Program-made: the position numbers and the translations under genes
NCBI GenBank assembly: GCA_037892935.1
Contig: JAYXKI010000014.1
Coordinates: 434,001 to 498,000 of the forward strand
DNA from: Phlebopus portentosus
Lineage: Eukaryota > Basidiomycota > Agaricomycetes > Boletales > Boletinellaceae
Direction of reading: 5' to 3'
DNA: 64,000 nucleotides
Notes under the pieces: generated by a model
Told to the model about the DNA's origin: nothing
What the model saw: only the letters and a program-made list of their open reading frames with translations
The model's database searches: none
In this document: piece after piece, positions 54,221-64,000 of the stretch
Numbering within the stretch: the stretch's first letter is position 1
Layout: every line of letters begins with the position of its first letter

Positions 54221-54795
54221 CCGATATTTCCAGGAAAGCGTTCGGACTCTCTGATCCGTGAGACGGAGAATTCTCAATCTGTCTAGGCTGTCTGACCCGC
54301 CGCGCCTCAAATGCGGCCGAATCAGACAGTGCTTCGTACATTTCGCACATGTCGCATTACCATCTAAATGCCATCTCCCTACTGCATACACTCACTTACT
54401 TTACAATTTATATATCTCTTATATAGGCTTATTGGACATCTTATTTTGTTACTAATGATTTGATGAACGATTACTGGGCACACGAAAGATTTGCTGTTCG
54501 TAGCTATACAATTCTCGAGAAAGAAAGGCTCGTTGATTTGCATCTGCCACTCGGTGGCAGGTGGGTATAAGTTAAACTACAAAAACTGTTCACAGGAACC
54601 AGTATGAACAAATCAACTAAGGAGCTGGCCTGGCGCGATGTTGCGCAGTGCACTAACAGCATAGATCGTTAGTATGCACCCAACTCATGAACGAAGGGGA
54701 GGGGGGGGGAAGACACCATTCTCTTGAGGCTGGCGGTCCAGCCTCAGCCATAACACTTTTAACGAGTGCACAGGCACTCGATATCGTTGATGTGC
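54221..54795. other. Convergent intergenic region
   Basis: Lies between the 3' ends of the FunK1-like gene and the CBM1 gene. No gene seen. Contains a G run near 54699-54711. Confidence 0.6.
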
Positions 54796-55977
54796 TTACG
54801 CACGTCTTTTCTTCGCGGAGCAGGCGCTGGACGCAGCTCGCGAAGTCGCGGTGCCAGATACCGCGGCAGAAGAAGCTGAAGCGGAATCCACCACTGATGA
54901 GGTGACGACGGCGTTGTTGGCGGTGGTAATGGAAACAGACGTGAAATCGTTTCCAAAGTCCGTCGTAACTGGTGTCGTCTCAGTGGCAGATGTGCTAGTT
55001 GAAGCGTCAGTCAAGGCCGTTGCTGCTGCGGCTGTTGAGATTGCTTCTGAATCAGTCGGAGACGATCCTGCTCCGCGTTCAGAGCCAGAGCTAGAGTCTG
55101 CAGACGGCGTAGCAGCAGAACCACCTGTGAAGGTTGGAGCAGTGCCGAACGCATCGGCAGCATCGGTCGTGGCCGCAGTGGAGGTGGTGGTCGGTACCAC
55201 ATCATCCGTCGTCTGCGTGTCCGATGTCGATGTTGGAGAGGTATCATAAACAGTAACAGTGGTTGTAATCACGCTGCATAGGCCCCTCGATCCAGAATCA
55301 GCGGTCCCCGTTGTCGTGATGGCTGAGGTGACCTCAGCTGGCGAATCGGTCGAGCTTGTAGTAGCTTCTTCTGTTATTGAGGAAGAAGACGACGAATCGG
55401 AATCCGAGCCGAAGCCAATATCGGTGGAGCTTGCACCGGTGGATGTAGCAGTTGCATCGGCCGTGGAGGTGTCAGCCGCATCGGTGCTTGCGGCGGTGGT
55501 AGAGAAAGATGCGGCAGCCGCACTAGTGCTGCTCCTTACGGGACTCTCTCTGGCTGATCTAGATACGGACTCGGAGAAGGCGACGGATGAACCGGATGAA
55601 GCGGCAGATGAGCTCGATACAGCTAACGCATTGGTAGCTGATGGATCGGTCGTCGATACACTCGAAGTTGCTCCAGACGCGGATTCCGATCCAGGAACAC
55701 ATTGGGAATAGTCTGTAGGTATGATAAAGAACGGTTATCAACTAGCGTAATATGGTCCGTAGAGAGATATCTTACATTGGTTCCAACTCTTGCAGGTATA
55801 GCCAGACTCGCAGCTCGTTCCGCCTGTCCAGTTCTGTGATTGGACAAAATCAGACTCAGTTACGTAGGCGGGTGAAAGTCAACGTACAGTACCACCACAT
55901 TGCCCATAAGCGCTCTGCGCAGCTCGTACGGATAACGCTGAAACGACAGCGAACGAAACAAGATAGCACGCCTTCAT
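54796..55977 (-). CDS. Secreted CBM1 (cellulose-binding) protein with long Ser/Thr-rich tail, 354 aa
   Basis: Exons (minus strand) are 55977-55888, 55833-55776 and 55712-54796, in phase. A signal peptide (about residues 1-20, hydrophobic F-A-V-V-S-A-L) precedes a type-1 carbohydrate-binding module at about residues 23-57, with Y-G-Q-C-G-G-T, four cysteines (27, 38, 44, 54) and aromatic residues Trp47, Tyr50 and Tyr51 on the binding face. About 300 residues of Ser/Thr/Ala-rich sequence follow, then an odd basic end K-K-R-R-A. No catalytic domain is present. The protein would be secreted, heavily O-glycosylated and bound to cellulose or chitin. The module spans all three exons, which confirms the introns. 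Confidence 0.85.
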
Positions 55978-57071
55978 CGTCTCCTCGGTATTTCAATGAG
56001 AGTGATGTCAAAGCGAGCGTGAAGCAAGACCACAGGTCAATTCAAGTCAAGTAAGCTGAAGGAAAGAAGTTGGACTCGAACGCAAAGAAACGAAGAAGAA
56101 CAAGGGTGGCAGTATCATTACTGCCCTCAGGATATTTATGTGAACGACGTGTGCCTCGCAGCCAAGGGCTTCCGAGAGCCTGACAACTGCATATTAGTCG
56201 ACAAATATGCTTACCCCGAAAGAAAAATATCCCAGCATGCCGATCGGAGATTTTTAGGGACACACAGGATCGGAGGAGGTGTTTTATTAACGGGTGATCT
56301 TCGGACGTCATGGTTAAGACCCTGTTGAGAGGAAACGGCGGCCAGCACCGCTGATTTACGTTTCTGTTCTTGTAACGTGGTCGGAGAAGTTCCTAAGAAC
56401 AGTCAGGTACAAGGACAAGCACCGACGAACGATGGGGCTGGAAGAGGTCACCGGAATGATGTGGTGGTAACAGGGTGGTAACCGGTGCCGACTGCAAGGT
56501 GACGGCAATGCACTCACGGGATTGTCATAAGTAATGAAAATAATCCATAACTTAGCTTTTGGAACGCAACGAACGAACATGATACTCGAATCTCAAATCT
56601 CATTGATTGAGATTCATTACACGTGTCCATGATCTAGGTGATCTGGGGCATGTCGAGAGCTACGTACCTGTGATAGGGAACGATGCTGGACATGAAGTCG
56701 CCAGCAGACACAACATAGTCGGACACTAACAAGTAATCCACTGGAGTATTGGAAGAACAGTCTCCTGGTGGCGAATCTTAACAGCGTTTAGCTTCACCCT
56801 TGAGCTCGTACTTAGATTTTATCGATGAATGGCAGGAAACAGACTTTATAACGGAAGTTCAGCACAACATATCCTTACAGGAAGCAGCGCAAAGCAGGAA
56901 AGTTTCGTCTCTCTCGAGTCTCGTCTGTCTGAACTCCAACGAGCCCGAGACTCATACCGTGAGAACTCTATTCCATACTTGGTCCAATTCCTTTGCACAG
57001 CCATCCACAGCAGGCGGCTGGCTGCATTGCTTCTTTACTTCCGCCCATCATCACCTCGAGTAAGGCTGACA
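55978..57071. other. Divergent promoter region
   Basis: About 1.1 kb between the CBM1 start (minus) and the next gene (plus). No supportable gene. An open frame continues in phase from 56829 into the next gene, so an upstream start for that gene cannot be excluded. Confidence 0.5.
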
Positions 57072-57837
57072 ATGCTGACAACGACGATGGCAGCATCTGT
57101 GTCTCCTGCTCTCGCTCAGCTATCTGCCCGCTCAACGCCCTCGGTACGATCCGCCACATCGCCATCCCCGGCGCTTGGCTTGTCCTCAACGCCAACGCCA
57201 ACGCCATCATCAGGCTCCAAGTCCTCATCTTCTCACAAACCCAAACCCGTCAATATCTTCACTGACGACGGTTCTTTCCTGGAACGCTTCCAGCGTGTTA
57301 AGAAAGTACGCAGTTCTTTCTCTTAATTACCCTCCTTGCTTGTTTTTCGTGACGTTTGAATCAAGGGAATCACTTTGCTGACTTGTTGAGCGTGTGAACA
57401 GGAGGAAGACGAGAAGAAGAAGCGTGAAGCTGAACTCGAAGCGTAATGTCCCACCTCCAATCCGATGCATATATAGAAGCTGCTAACAATTACGGTTTAG
57501 TAAACGGAACTTCGAAAACCGATTTGTGAGTGATGGATCAAAATATTTTTGACCAAAGCCGTATCGCTGACCGTACGTACTATATTGCAGAAAAGAGGGG
57601 GAAACGCCGTGCGCCTTCATCTGAGCCTTCTACAGAACCTTCAGATAATGCTCCAGCGAAGAAGACCAAGCTTGAGGATGAGAAACCCCTAAGTGAGTTA
57701 ATGTTTATCCTCTTATCATATCCTTCACCCGCCCTAAACTGATTTCGATATTCCTAGCTGCTTATGAGAAAGAAGTTAAGAGCTATGCCGGCAGCTTGAA
57801 GGACCAAGGCATGGGCATCCGACCACTGGTGAAGTAG
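57072..57837 (+). CDS. Small lysine/glutamate-rich conserved protein, five exons
   Basis: Exons are 57072-57305, 57402-57442, 57501 to about 57525 or 57529, 57591 or 57596 to 57692, and 57758-57837. The third intron is ambiguous: a GTGAGT donor at 57526 needs the weak acceptor at 57595, while a GTGATG donor at 57530 works with the good acceptor at 57590. The protein (about 160 aa) has a Ser/Thr/Pro-rich start, then F-T-D-D-G-S-F-L-E-R-F-Q-R, an E/K-rich helix, a basic G-K-R-R cluster and a C-terminus Y-E-K-E-V-K-S-Y...G-M-G-I-R-P-L-V-K. The two end motifs look strongly conserved and recall a basidiomycete hypothetical family. No function known to me. Confidence 0.65.
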
Positions 57838-58378
57838 CTTTGCAACCCCCATTTTTTTTTTTGAAGCGCTCTTCGGAGGACGAAGGGCGCCGTGCGCACT
57901 CAATGACCCCTTGTTTGCCTTTGCTAGCCCCAGTGTGAGACATGCATGTAATAATAGGGACAATATCGCTTCCGTAGATTCTCTCTTTGCAATTCATCAA
58001 GTTCATGGATTTTTGAGAAGAAATGCGAATGTCGTCTTGATCTAAGAAGTTCATTTCCGATTACCGTAAGTGCATGGACAACATGTCGGATTCTACAGTG
58101 TCTATCTATATAGAACAAATCCGTGAGGACAAAGGAATAAACGGTCGTAAGCAAGATTCGTCAGTGACTGGCACGGCACTAGTGTTCGTGCAGATGTATG
58201 GGCGGTATATAAACAAGAAAGTAAAGCACAAAAAAATAAAAGGAGCGAGTGAGCTGTCAGATAAAGTCGAAAAAAATTCCCGTTACGAATCTGGTACTCT
58301 GAAAATCTGCGGAGGAGTTGAACACACACAAAATTTTTTAGCATAAAGAAGAAAACGCGGAGAAGAAACACAACACAA
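57838..58378. other. Convergent intergenic region
   Basis: No gene seen. A T-run at about 57851-57861 and A-runs near 58230 and 58270 fit 3' ends of the two converging genes. Confidence 0.6.
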
Positions 58379-61300
58379 TTAGCGACCACGTACTTTGATC
58401 GTCCCACTCTTGAGATCCTCGAAGCGATAGCTCACATACTCCACCGTCTGGATCCCCACATGCTGGTTCGCCTGGTAGACGCGCACTTTACTCTTGCGCG
58501 CCTCAAACTCGCCGATCACACCGACGACGGGGTCGCCCTTCGCGCCGAGCTCCTCCTGGTAGCCCTGGTGCAGCGGGCCCCTCACGCCCTTGAACAGCGC
58601 GTTCTGGAGCACGATGACGTCCCCCGGCAGGACCTCCGCGTACCGCTTGTGCACCGTCGCGGCGGTCTGGAAGTAGATGAGGTGCCCGTAGGGGTACCGC
58701 GCGCACCGGGACGGGATGCATGCCGTCGGCACCTGCCGCGCGACGGCGAGCGCGAACCCCGGGTACGTCCCGTCCCCGACGAGCATGCGCCGGGACTTGT
58801 CGTGCAGGAGCGCGGCGGCGTCGGACATGTAGACCCCTACGCGGCCCCAGAGGTCGAGGAGCGCGTCGGAGGAGAGTCGACCGCCGCTACCGCTACCGCT
58901 ACCGCCGGCACCGATACGGGATCCTGTCCCTGTCATGTCGCTGCCTGAGGATACTTGGAATGTAATTGCGTTTGCTGGTGTGATCGCGTTTGCTGGTGTG
59001 ATCGCGTTTGCTGGTGTGAGGGTGGCGCTGATTGGCGCTGCAGGAGCAGAAGCGGACGACTTTGCAGTTGACGATGTACCGGATGTAGCGGACGTACCAG
59101 ACGTCCCAGTCGTCGCCGACCGACTGTGCTGCATCGCAGGTGCAATCGAGACCGGCACAATGGTCGCAGACGCGCTGGACGACGGCCCGAGCTTCTCTCT
59201 CCCATTCGCATCACCATTCGCGGAAGCAGCCGCCGCTGCGGCCTGCGCCATCTTCGCCCGCAGGTCCATCGTGCTCGGGAACCGCAACGACCCACTCGGT
59301 ATCCTCGGCAAATCCCACTCCGCGCGCGGGATATCAAACTCCTCCGGCTCCTCGACGAGCACAAAGTCCCCGCTCACAGCGCTCAGCGGCCTCTCGGCCG
59401 CCTCGATCGTCGCCGCACGTAACTCGGGTATGAGCGAGTTCTTCCGCGTAGCCGGACCCGTACTCGTACCCATTACGGTCCCCATGCTCCCCGTGCGCAC
59501 GCGACTCGAGAACGACACCGTCGTCGCACGCTGGTGCGTAGGAGATGGATCCTGATACTGAGAAGGAGATCGCGACATCGACGTGGGCGAGGTCGAGCGT
59601 TTATTGAAAAACGGCAGGTCTTCCACGAACCTCGACGCCTGCGAGGTCGACGTCGTCTGCCTCCTCACCGGCGGCCGTCGACTCGCATCGCTCTTCATGC
59701 GGTGCAGGAAGAAACTCGACGGCGGCGGCGGGGACTGCGCCCGGCTCCCACCGCTCGCAAACGGCGCCTGCTCCAAATCGCCCGGCTCGGTCGCGATAGT
59801 CCCGATCGTCCCGACCGTCTCGCTCGACATGACCATCTTGTGCTTCCCCCATGCGGTGATAGTAGTCGTCGAGGGCGACGTGTTCATGCGCGTCGGGCCC
59901 GTGATGGGGTGCAGCTTCGAGCTCAGCCGGACTTGTCTCTTCTTCACCTCGTCCTCCGGCGAGCCCTTCACGCCCGCGCTAGGCCGCCGAGACACAAGCG
60001 GGACTTCAGGCGCAGACTGACTCTGCCCATGACCGCCGTCCCCGCCCGTAGGGAACGGAGCAGGCCGATTTGAAGAAGGTTCATTCCCATCTAGCTTGGC
60101 GAATCGCGCTTTCATCTGCCACGTTATGGGATTGCTCTCATCGTCCGAGGAATGCGTCGCTGTCTCAGTCTCGCCCTCAGCGTGCGAAGCCGTCGGGCTT
60201 GAATCTTGCTCAGGGATAGGTTCTGCAACTGCTCCCGTGGGAGCGGTACTCTTCCCTAGCGCAGCTAACACAGCCGTCCTCAGAGCTATTTTGGTTTTCG
60301 ACTTCTTCCTATTCCGAGGTGCAGTCGACTCTACAGAAAAATGAACCCAGTTTAAGTTAACAAAAGAAGAGTAAATTATTTGAACAAACAACTTACCTCT
60401 ATCCGCATCATCGGCACTCTCATTCTCCTCCCTCTCCCCACCCACGCTCAGCAAGCTCGTCTCGCTCTCATTCGCAAACGCCATCCCCTTCCTATTGCTC
60501 GGATTCTTATCATTAGGCATATTCCTCTTGAACGATGCAAGAGGCGGCGGAGGCGGGAAGCTCTCCACGGGCGGGAACTTGAACCGACTGTCCATCGGGT
60601 CTTCTTCTTCAGGCATAGTTATCGTGTTCGCTTCCTTATTGATACTGATATCGATATCCTTAGCATTGTCGGGAGAGATGGGCTCGGTGAGCTCGTGCAC
60701 GTTGGCATGAGCGAGAGTCGTGTCTCCTTCATCTTCTTCTTCTTCTGCGTCGGTGTAAACTTCCACTTCTGCGTGCGTGTGAAGCTGAGTTTGGTCGACC
60801 TCGAGGGCGAGCGTGCTGGCTGACGCGTTCGCACTCTGCACTGCGGAAGTGTTGCGCGACCATTTCGAAGTGAGGTGGTTGATGGGGAACGACACGTCGT
60901 GCTTCGTCGGGGGAGTCGGGGGGAGCGACGTAGCTGTAATTAAAAAAAAATAACATAAATAAACGGAGATGAACAATGAAGAAGAAAAACTGAAGACGCA
61001 CAGCCATTCCTCGAAAGCGCACTCTTATAACTCTCATACCTCTCGTCGTCCGACGAGTCCTCCGCAGAGTCGTACTCCTCCCCTCCTTCAAGCCGTAGCT
61101 GCACCTGCCTCTGCTCGTCAACGATCCCAGCCAGCTCCAGCTCGTCGGTCATCTCGTCTGGTTCTTGTACGACGATGCCGCCCAGAAGGGCACCGTCCTC
61201 CTTATCAGCGTCTTCCGCATCGACTTCGGCTTCGGCTTTGTCCTGTGCGGGACCGTCCACAGGCGTCGGGGGCGGCAGCTCGGGAACCGGACGCTGAGGC

Positions 61301-62802
61301 TTCGAAGGCTTCGTAGGCGTCCCCTCTCCCTCTCCTTCTCCACCCTCCTCGGCTTCTTCAGCAATCTCCTCGTCGACTTCTACAGGCAGCGGTGGCGGCG
61401 GACGAGGCGGGGGCGGGATGGAGTATCTCTTCGCAGATTTCGCAGGCGGAGGAGGAGAAGCAAAGGTAGGTTTCAGTGCAGGGGTCTGAGCTTCTCGCTC
61501 ATCGAGCGCAGCACCCTCAGTCGACTTTGTGTCTTTCGGACTCAGAGTTGGGGAAATTTCCGCGTCATGTTTGACTTCCACAGCTTCCTCGCCTGCTTCG
61601 TCCTCAGCTCCGGCACCAGCTTCGGGTTCTTCCTGCGGAGGCGGGGGAGGTGGACGGGAAGGCGGGACGGAGAGCCTCTTCGTGCTTGCCGATGCAGGAA
61701 CAGATGTCGGATCGGGATCAGGAGCAGAAGCAGAAGCAGAAGCGGGAGGTTGTGCCATCCGAGCACCCTCACCAACATCGGCAACATCATCACCAGCTGT
61801 CGTTGTAGCAGACGAATCCTCCTCTGCAGGACTGTCCTTCCCTGCCGCGGCAGACGAGTCAGGCGCAAGGGCACGGGACGATTCCTCCACCACCACCGCC
61901 GCCGCCTCTTCAGCCTCCCTTCTCTGCACGACGAACTTCGGCTTGGACGCCTTCGGCGGACGCGGGGGCGGGCTCGCGCTGGTAGCCCGATCCCGATGAG
62001 AGGTGGGCGGCGGAGGTGAGAAAGGAGGCGACTCGGGCGCGGTGAACATATCTGTCTCCGTCCTCCCTGTGCTCGGAGGGCTGAGCGGAGGTGTCGGCGG
62101 GGGTGATGGCGCCGGAGCCGTTGATACAGCAGCAGTAGCAGAAGCAGACTTCTTCGCAGGTCTTGAGTCTGTGGGTCCGGGCGGCGATGATGCGTTGGCT
62201 TTGATTCCTTTTGCTACCAGCGACGCGACGACAGCTTTGAAATCCGCAGGTGGGGGTACGGATATCCTCTCCCTCCCTTCTTCCCTCTCGTCTCTATCAG
62301 CCTCTTCATCTCCCTCCTCCCTATCGTCTTCTTCTTCAGCACCTTCGTCCTTCTCAGCAAGATCCCCTCCATCTCCATTCCCGTTTCGCACAGACCTAAC
62401 AGACCGCACCGATTTGAAAGACTTGTTCGACGCAACTGAGCTTCTTTGAACAGCGTAGGCGGGGTTCCAGGGGAGGGAGGAGCAGAGAACTGCAGCGTCG
62501 ACTCGAGCGAGCGCGCTAACTGCGCGACCGAGCCTCGTCGTTCCGGTTCGGGTCTCTCGCTCCTGCCGGCTGGTTTCTTGCCGTTCGGACTACCATTTCC
62601 GCTAACTGAACCCAGACCAGGTTTTGCAGCACCAGACCGTGAGCCAGAGGGAGAGGCCGAACCAGACATAGATCCTGAGCTAGGATTAGAACTGGAATTG
62701 GACCCGGACTGAACGGCCGCAGCGGCGCCCTGGACGAGCGCGGCCTTGAGCAAGGCGCTCGCAGAGCGCTCATGCGCGACCATCTTTTTCTGAGTCGTCG
62801 TT

Positions 62803-62840
<38 letters not shown>

Positions 62841-63462
62841 GAGCGTGAGCGAGGCGGGCTTGGGCTTTATCGCCGGGGGTGGGGAGCTCGTCCGCCTCGC
62901 GGCGTTGCTCGCACTTGCATTATCGCTACCATTAGATCCAGCGTCGTCATTACCATCACCAACCCGGCGCGTTGGAGAGGGAGAGGGAGAGGGAGAGGGA
63001 GAGGGAGAACGCCGCGGCGCGAAGGAGTTGATGGTGTTGCTCCTCTTGAGCGCCGCCTGCGCTATGAGCGTCGGGAGCGGGGTGGACGCCTTCGATCGAC
63101 TCTGATTCGAGACAAGAGTGAGGTTGGGAGTCGAAGACGACGGACCGGTCGCGCTCCTCGCATGCGCCTGCGCACGGTCAGCACGTGCACTGGCAGGAGG
63201 GGACGCGGCCGACGTGGACTGCCTCCGGACGACGCGCGGGCCGGCCTTGAACGTCGGCGACGTCGAGAGCGGAGGTGCCGGCGGTGGAGGGGGCGGTGGA
63301 GGCGGGGCGATGCAGTGGTGAGAGCTACAGCTGCATCTGCCTTTGCGTCCGAGTCGTCGACCGGCGACGTCGCGTTGTTGGCGTCGTCGTCTTCTCTTTG
63401 TCCTTCCCGTCGCTCTGATTTGATTTCGAGGCTTTTACTCTGTTGGTCTTCTTCTTGGCCAT
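58379..63462 (-). CDS. BBC1: BBC1/AIM3-like cytoskeleton-associated protein
   Basis: A long proline-, serine- and acid-rich protein on the minus strand. Firm exons are 60330-58379 and 60933-60397, joined in phase by a 66-bp intron. Upstream, 61023 to about 62430 joins through an intron with the likely donor at 61022. The C-terminal 160 residues are folded (L-L-D-L-W-G-R-V-G, P-G-D-V-I-V-L-Q-N, K-S-K-V-R-V-Y-Q-A-N-Q-H, F-E-D-L-K-S-G) and match my recollection of the BBC1/AIM3 C-terminal domain. Yeast Bbc1 acts at actin patches. Three proline-rich P-P-R-P-P-P-P blocks could bind SH3 domains; I see no SH3 domain of its own. The 5' third has unresolved frame changes near 62430 and 63330-63400, either missed introns, indels or errors. 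It contains poly-N (62801-62839), S-P repeats (62973-63010) and three T-P-A-N-A-I repeats (58968-59021). The start at 63462 is tentative. Confidence 0.65.
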
Positions 63463-64000
63463 TCTACTAGACTAGAACTGTTCCCGCAAATTGTAAGATT
63501 ATTTTACCCTCGTGAAAAGTAACAAGGTACCAGTCGACACCGTTCGTTCGACTTCCCAGAAGCAGCTCAGCAGACTGTTGATGAGTAGACCTGAACGAGT
63601 TAAGAGGACAAGCTGAATGCCACGTCGTCGTCGTCGTCGTGGACGATGAGAGCTGAGCTGGATGTCGCATGGATATGGGAACGCTCATCTCACTCTCACT
63701 CAATAAATGGGTCATGGCTCGACTCCCGCCTCATGGCACTCGCCTTCCTCATCCGTACTCCTTCATTACACATCATTTACACAACAAAAATGTAAGTACA
63801 TTGTATTCAAATTACATATTCACAGTAATGCTGCAGCGGATCCAATTACAATTACTTTAAATCATTGTTTCGTTTTTGCTTTGCTTCCGCCAAAAGTCGC
63901 GGATCGTCCGAATGTGGAAAGTGATCGACGTGGTCGAGTGTGCCCGTCCTTCGAGGCAATTCATATTGAACCTTCGAGACGAGACATGGGCTTTGATATA
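63463..64000. other. Upstream region of the BBC1-like gene
   Basis: No supportable gene. Contains a short GTC trinucleotide run (63625-63640). It should hold the promoter of the minus-strand gene. Confidence 0.5.

Noticed and set aside
55259..55711. Plus-strand valine/alanine/glutamate-rich ORFs at 54851-55711
   Set aside because: They mirror the Ser/Thr/Ala-rich minus-strand CBM1 gene, whose module and introns are clear.
58460..62450. Many long plus-strand ORFs over the BBC1-like gene
   Set aside because: High GC content and biased codons of the minus-strand gene leave opposite frames open. None shows a domain.
1..64000. CRISPR array or prokaryotic operon features
   Set aside because: No evenly spaced short repeats with unique spacers and no ribosome-binding sites. 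Genes have spliceosomal introns.

Overview
The window looks like part of a mushroom-forming basidiomycete genome (Agaricomycetes by gene content). The evidence is introns of about 45-65 bp with GT-AG or occasional GC-AG ends, a fungal TET/JBP-type dioxygenase, a DUF6532-like gene, a FunK1-type kinase remnant, a CBM1 secreted protein, a BBC1/AIM3-type gene, and Ty3/gypsy LTR retrotransposons related to known Agaricomycete families. No prokaryotic features, CRISPR arrays or rRNA genes were seen, and I recognised no tRNA gene.

Layout. 1-324: an 81-bp tandem repeat. 420-2095: a six-exon TET/JBP-like 2OG-Fe(II) dioxygenase gene whose frame is open once introns are removed. 3011-3958 and 28834-30041: two halves of an eleven-exon DUF6532-like gene. 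They are separated by a nested retrotransposon block. Element A (3964-28788, minus strand, Ty3/gypsy chromovirus, 1605-bp LTRs, 5-bp duplication GTAAG) sits exactly at a 5' splice site. Element B (7256-19358, minus strand, 1628-bp LTRs, 4-bp duplication CCGG) sits inside the integrase region of A. 31042-33673: a 5'-truncated A-family copy (C). 33675-34351, continuing at 46362: remnant of another chromovirus (E) whose LTR is split by element D (34352-46361, plus strand, sister of B, duplication GCGA). 47919-49534: a solo B/D-family LTR inside a 181-bp tandem repeat. 50757-51069: a nearly palindromic CACTA-ended MITE.

51174-63462 is the ordinary gene block: PP4-type phosphatase catalytic subunit (+), FunK1-like pseudokinase (+), CBM1 protein (-), a small lysine-rich conserved protein (+), and a long BBC1/AIM3-like protein (-).

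Three features of the transposons stand out. (i) A-family LTRs carry their own reading frame (327 aa in the intact copy). (ii) B and D carry a spliced gene antisense to gag-pol, encoding a glutamine-rich protein with a Zn2Cys6-type cysteine pattern; it is intact in B and broken in D. (iii) The stop codons that kill transposon copies are mostly CGA to TGA when compared with a sister copy in the window, as expected from deamination of methylated CpG. This occurs in the same window as an intact-looking TET/JBP gene, a family that oxidises 5-methylcytosine in other members.

All exon structures are predictions by eye from splice signals, phase and open frame. No search or alignment was run.
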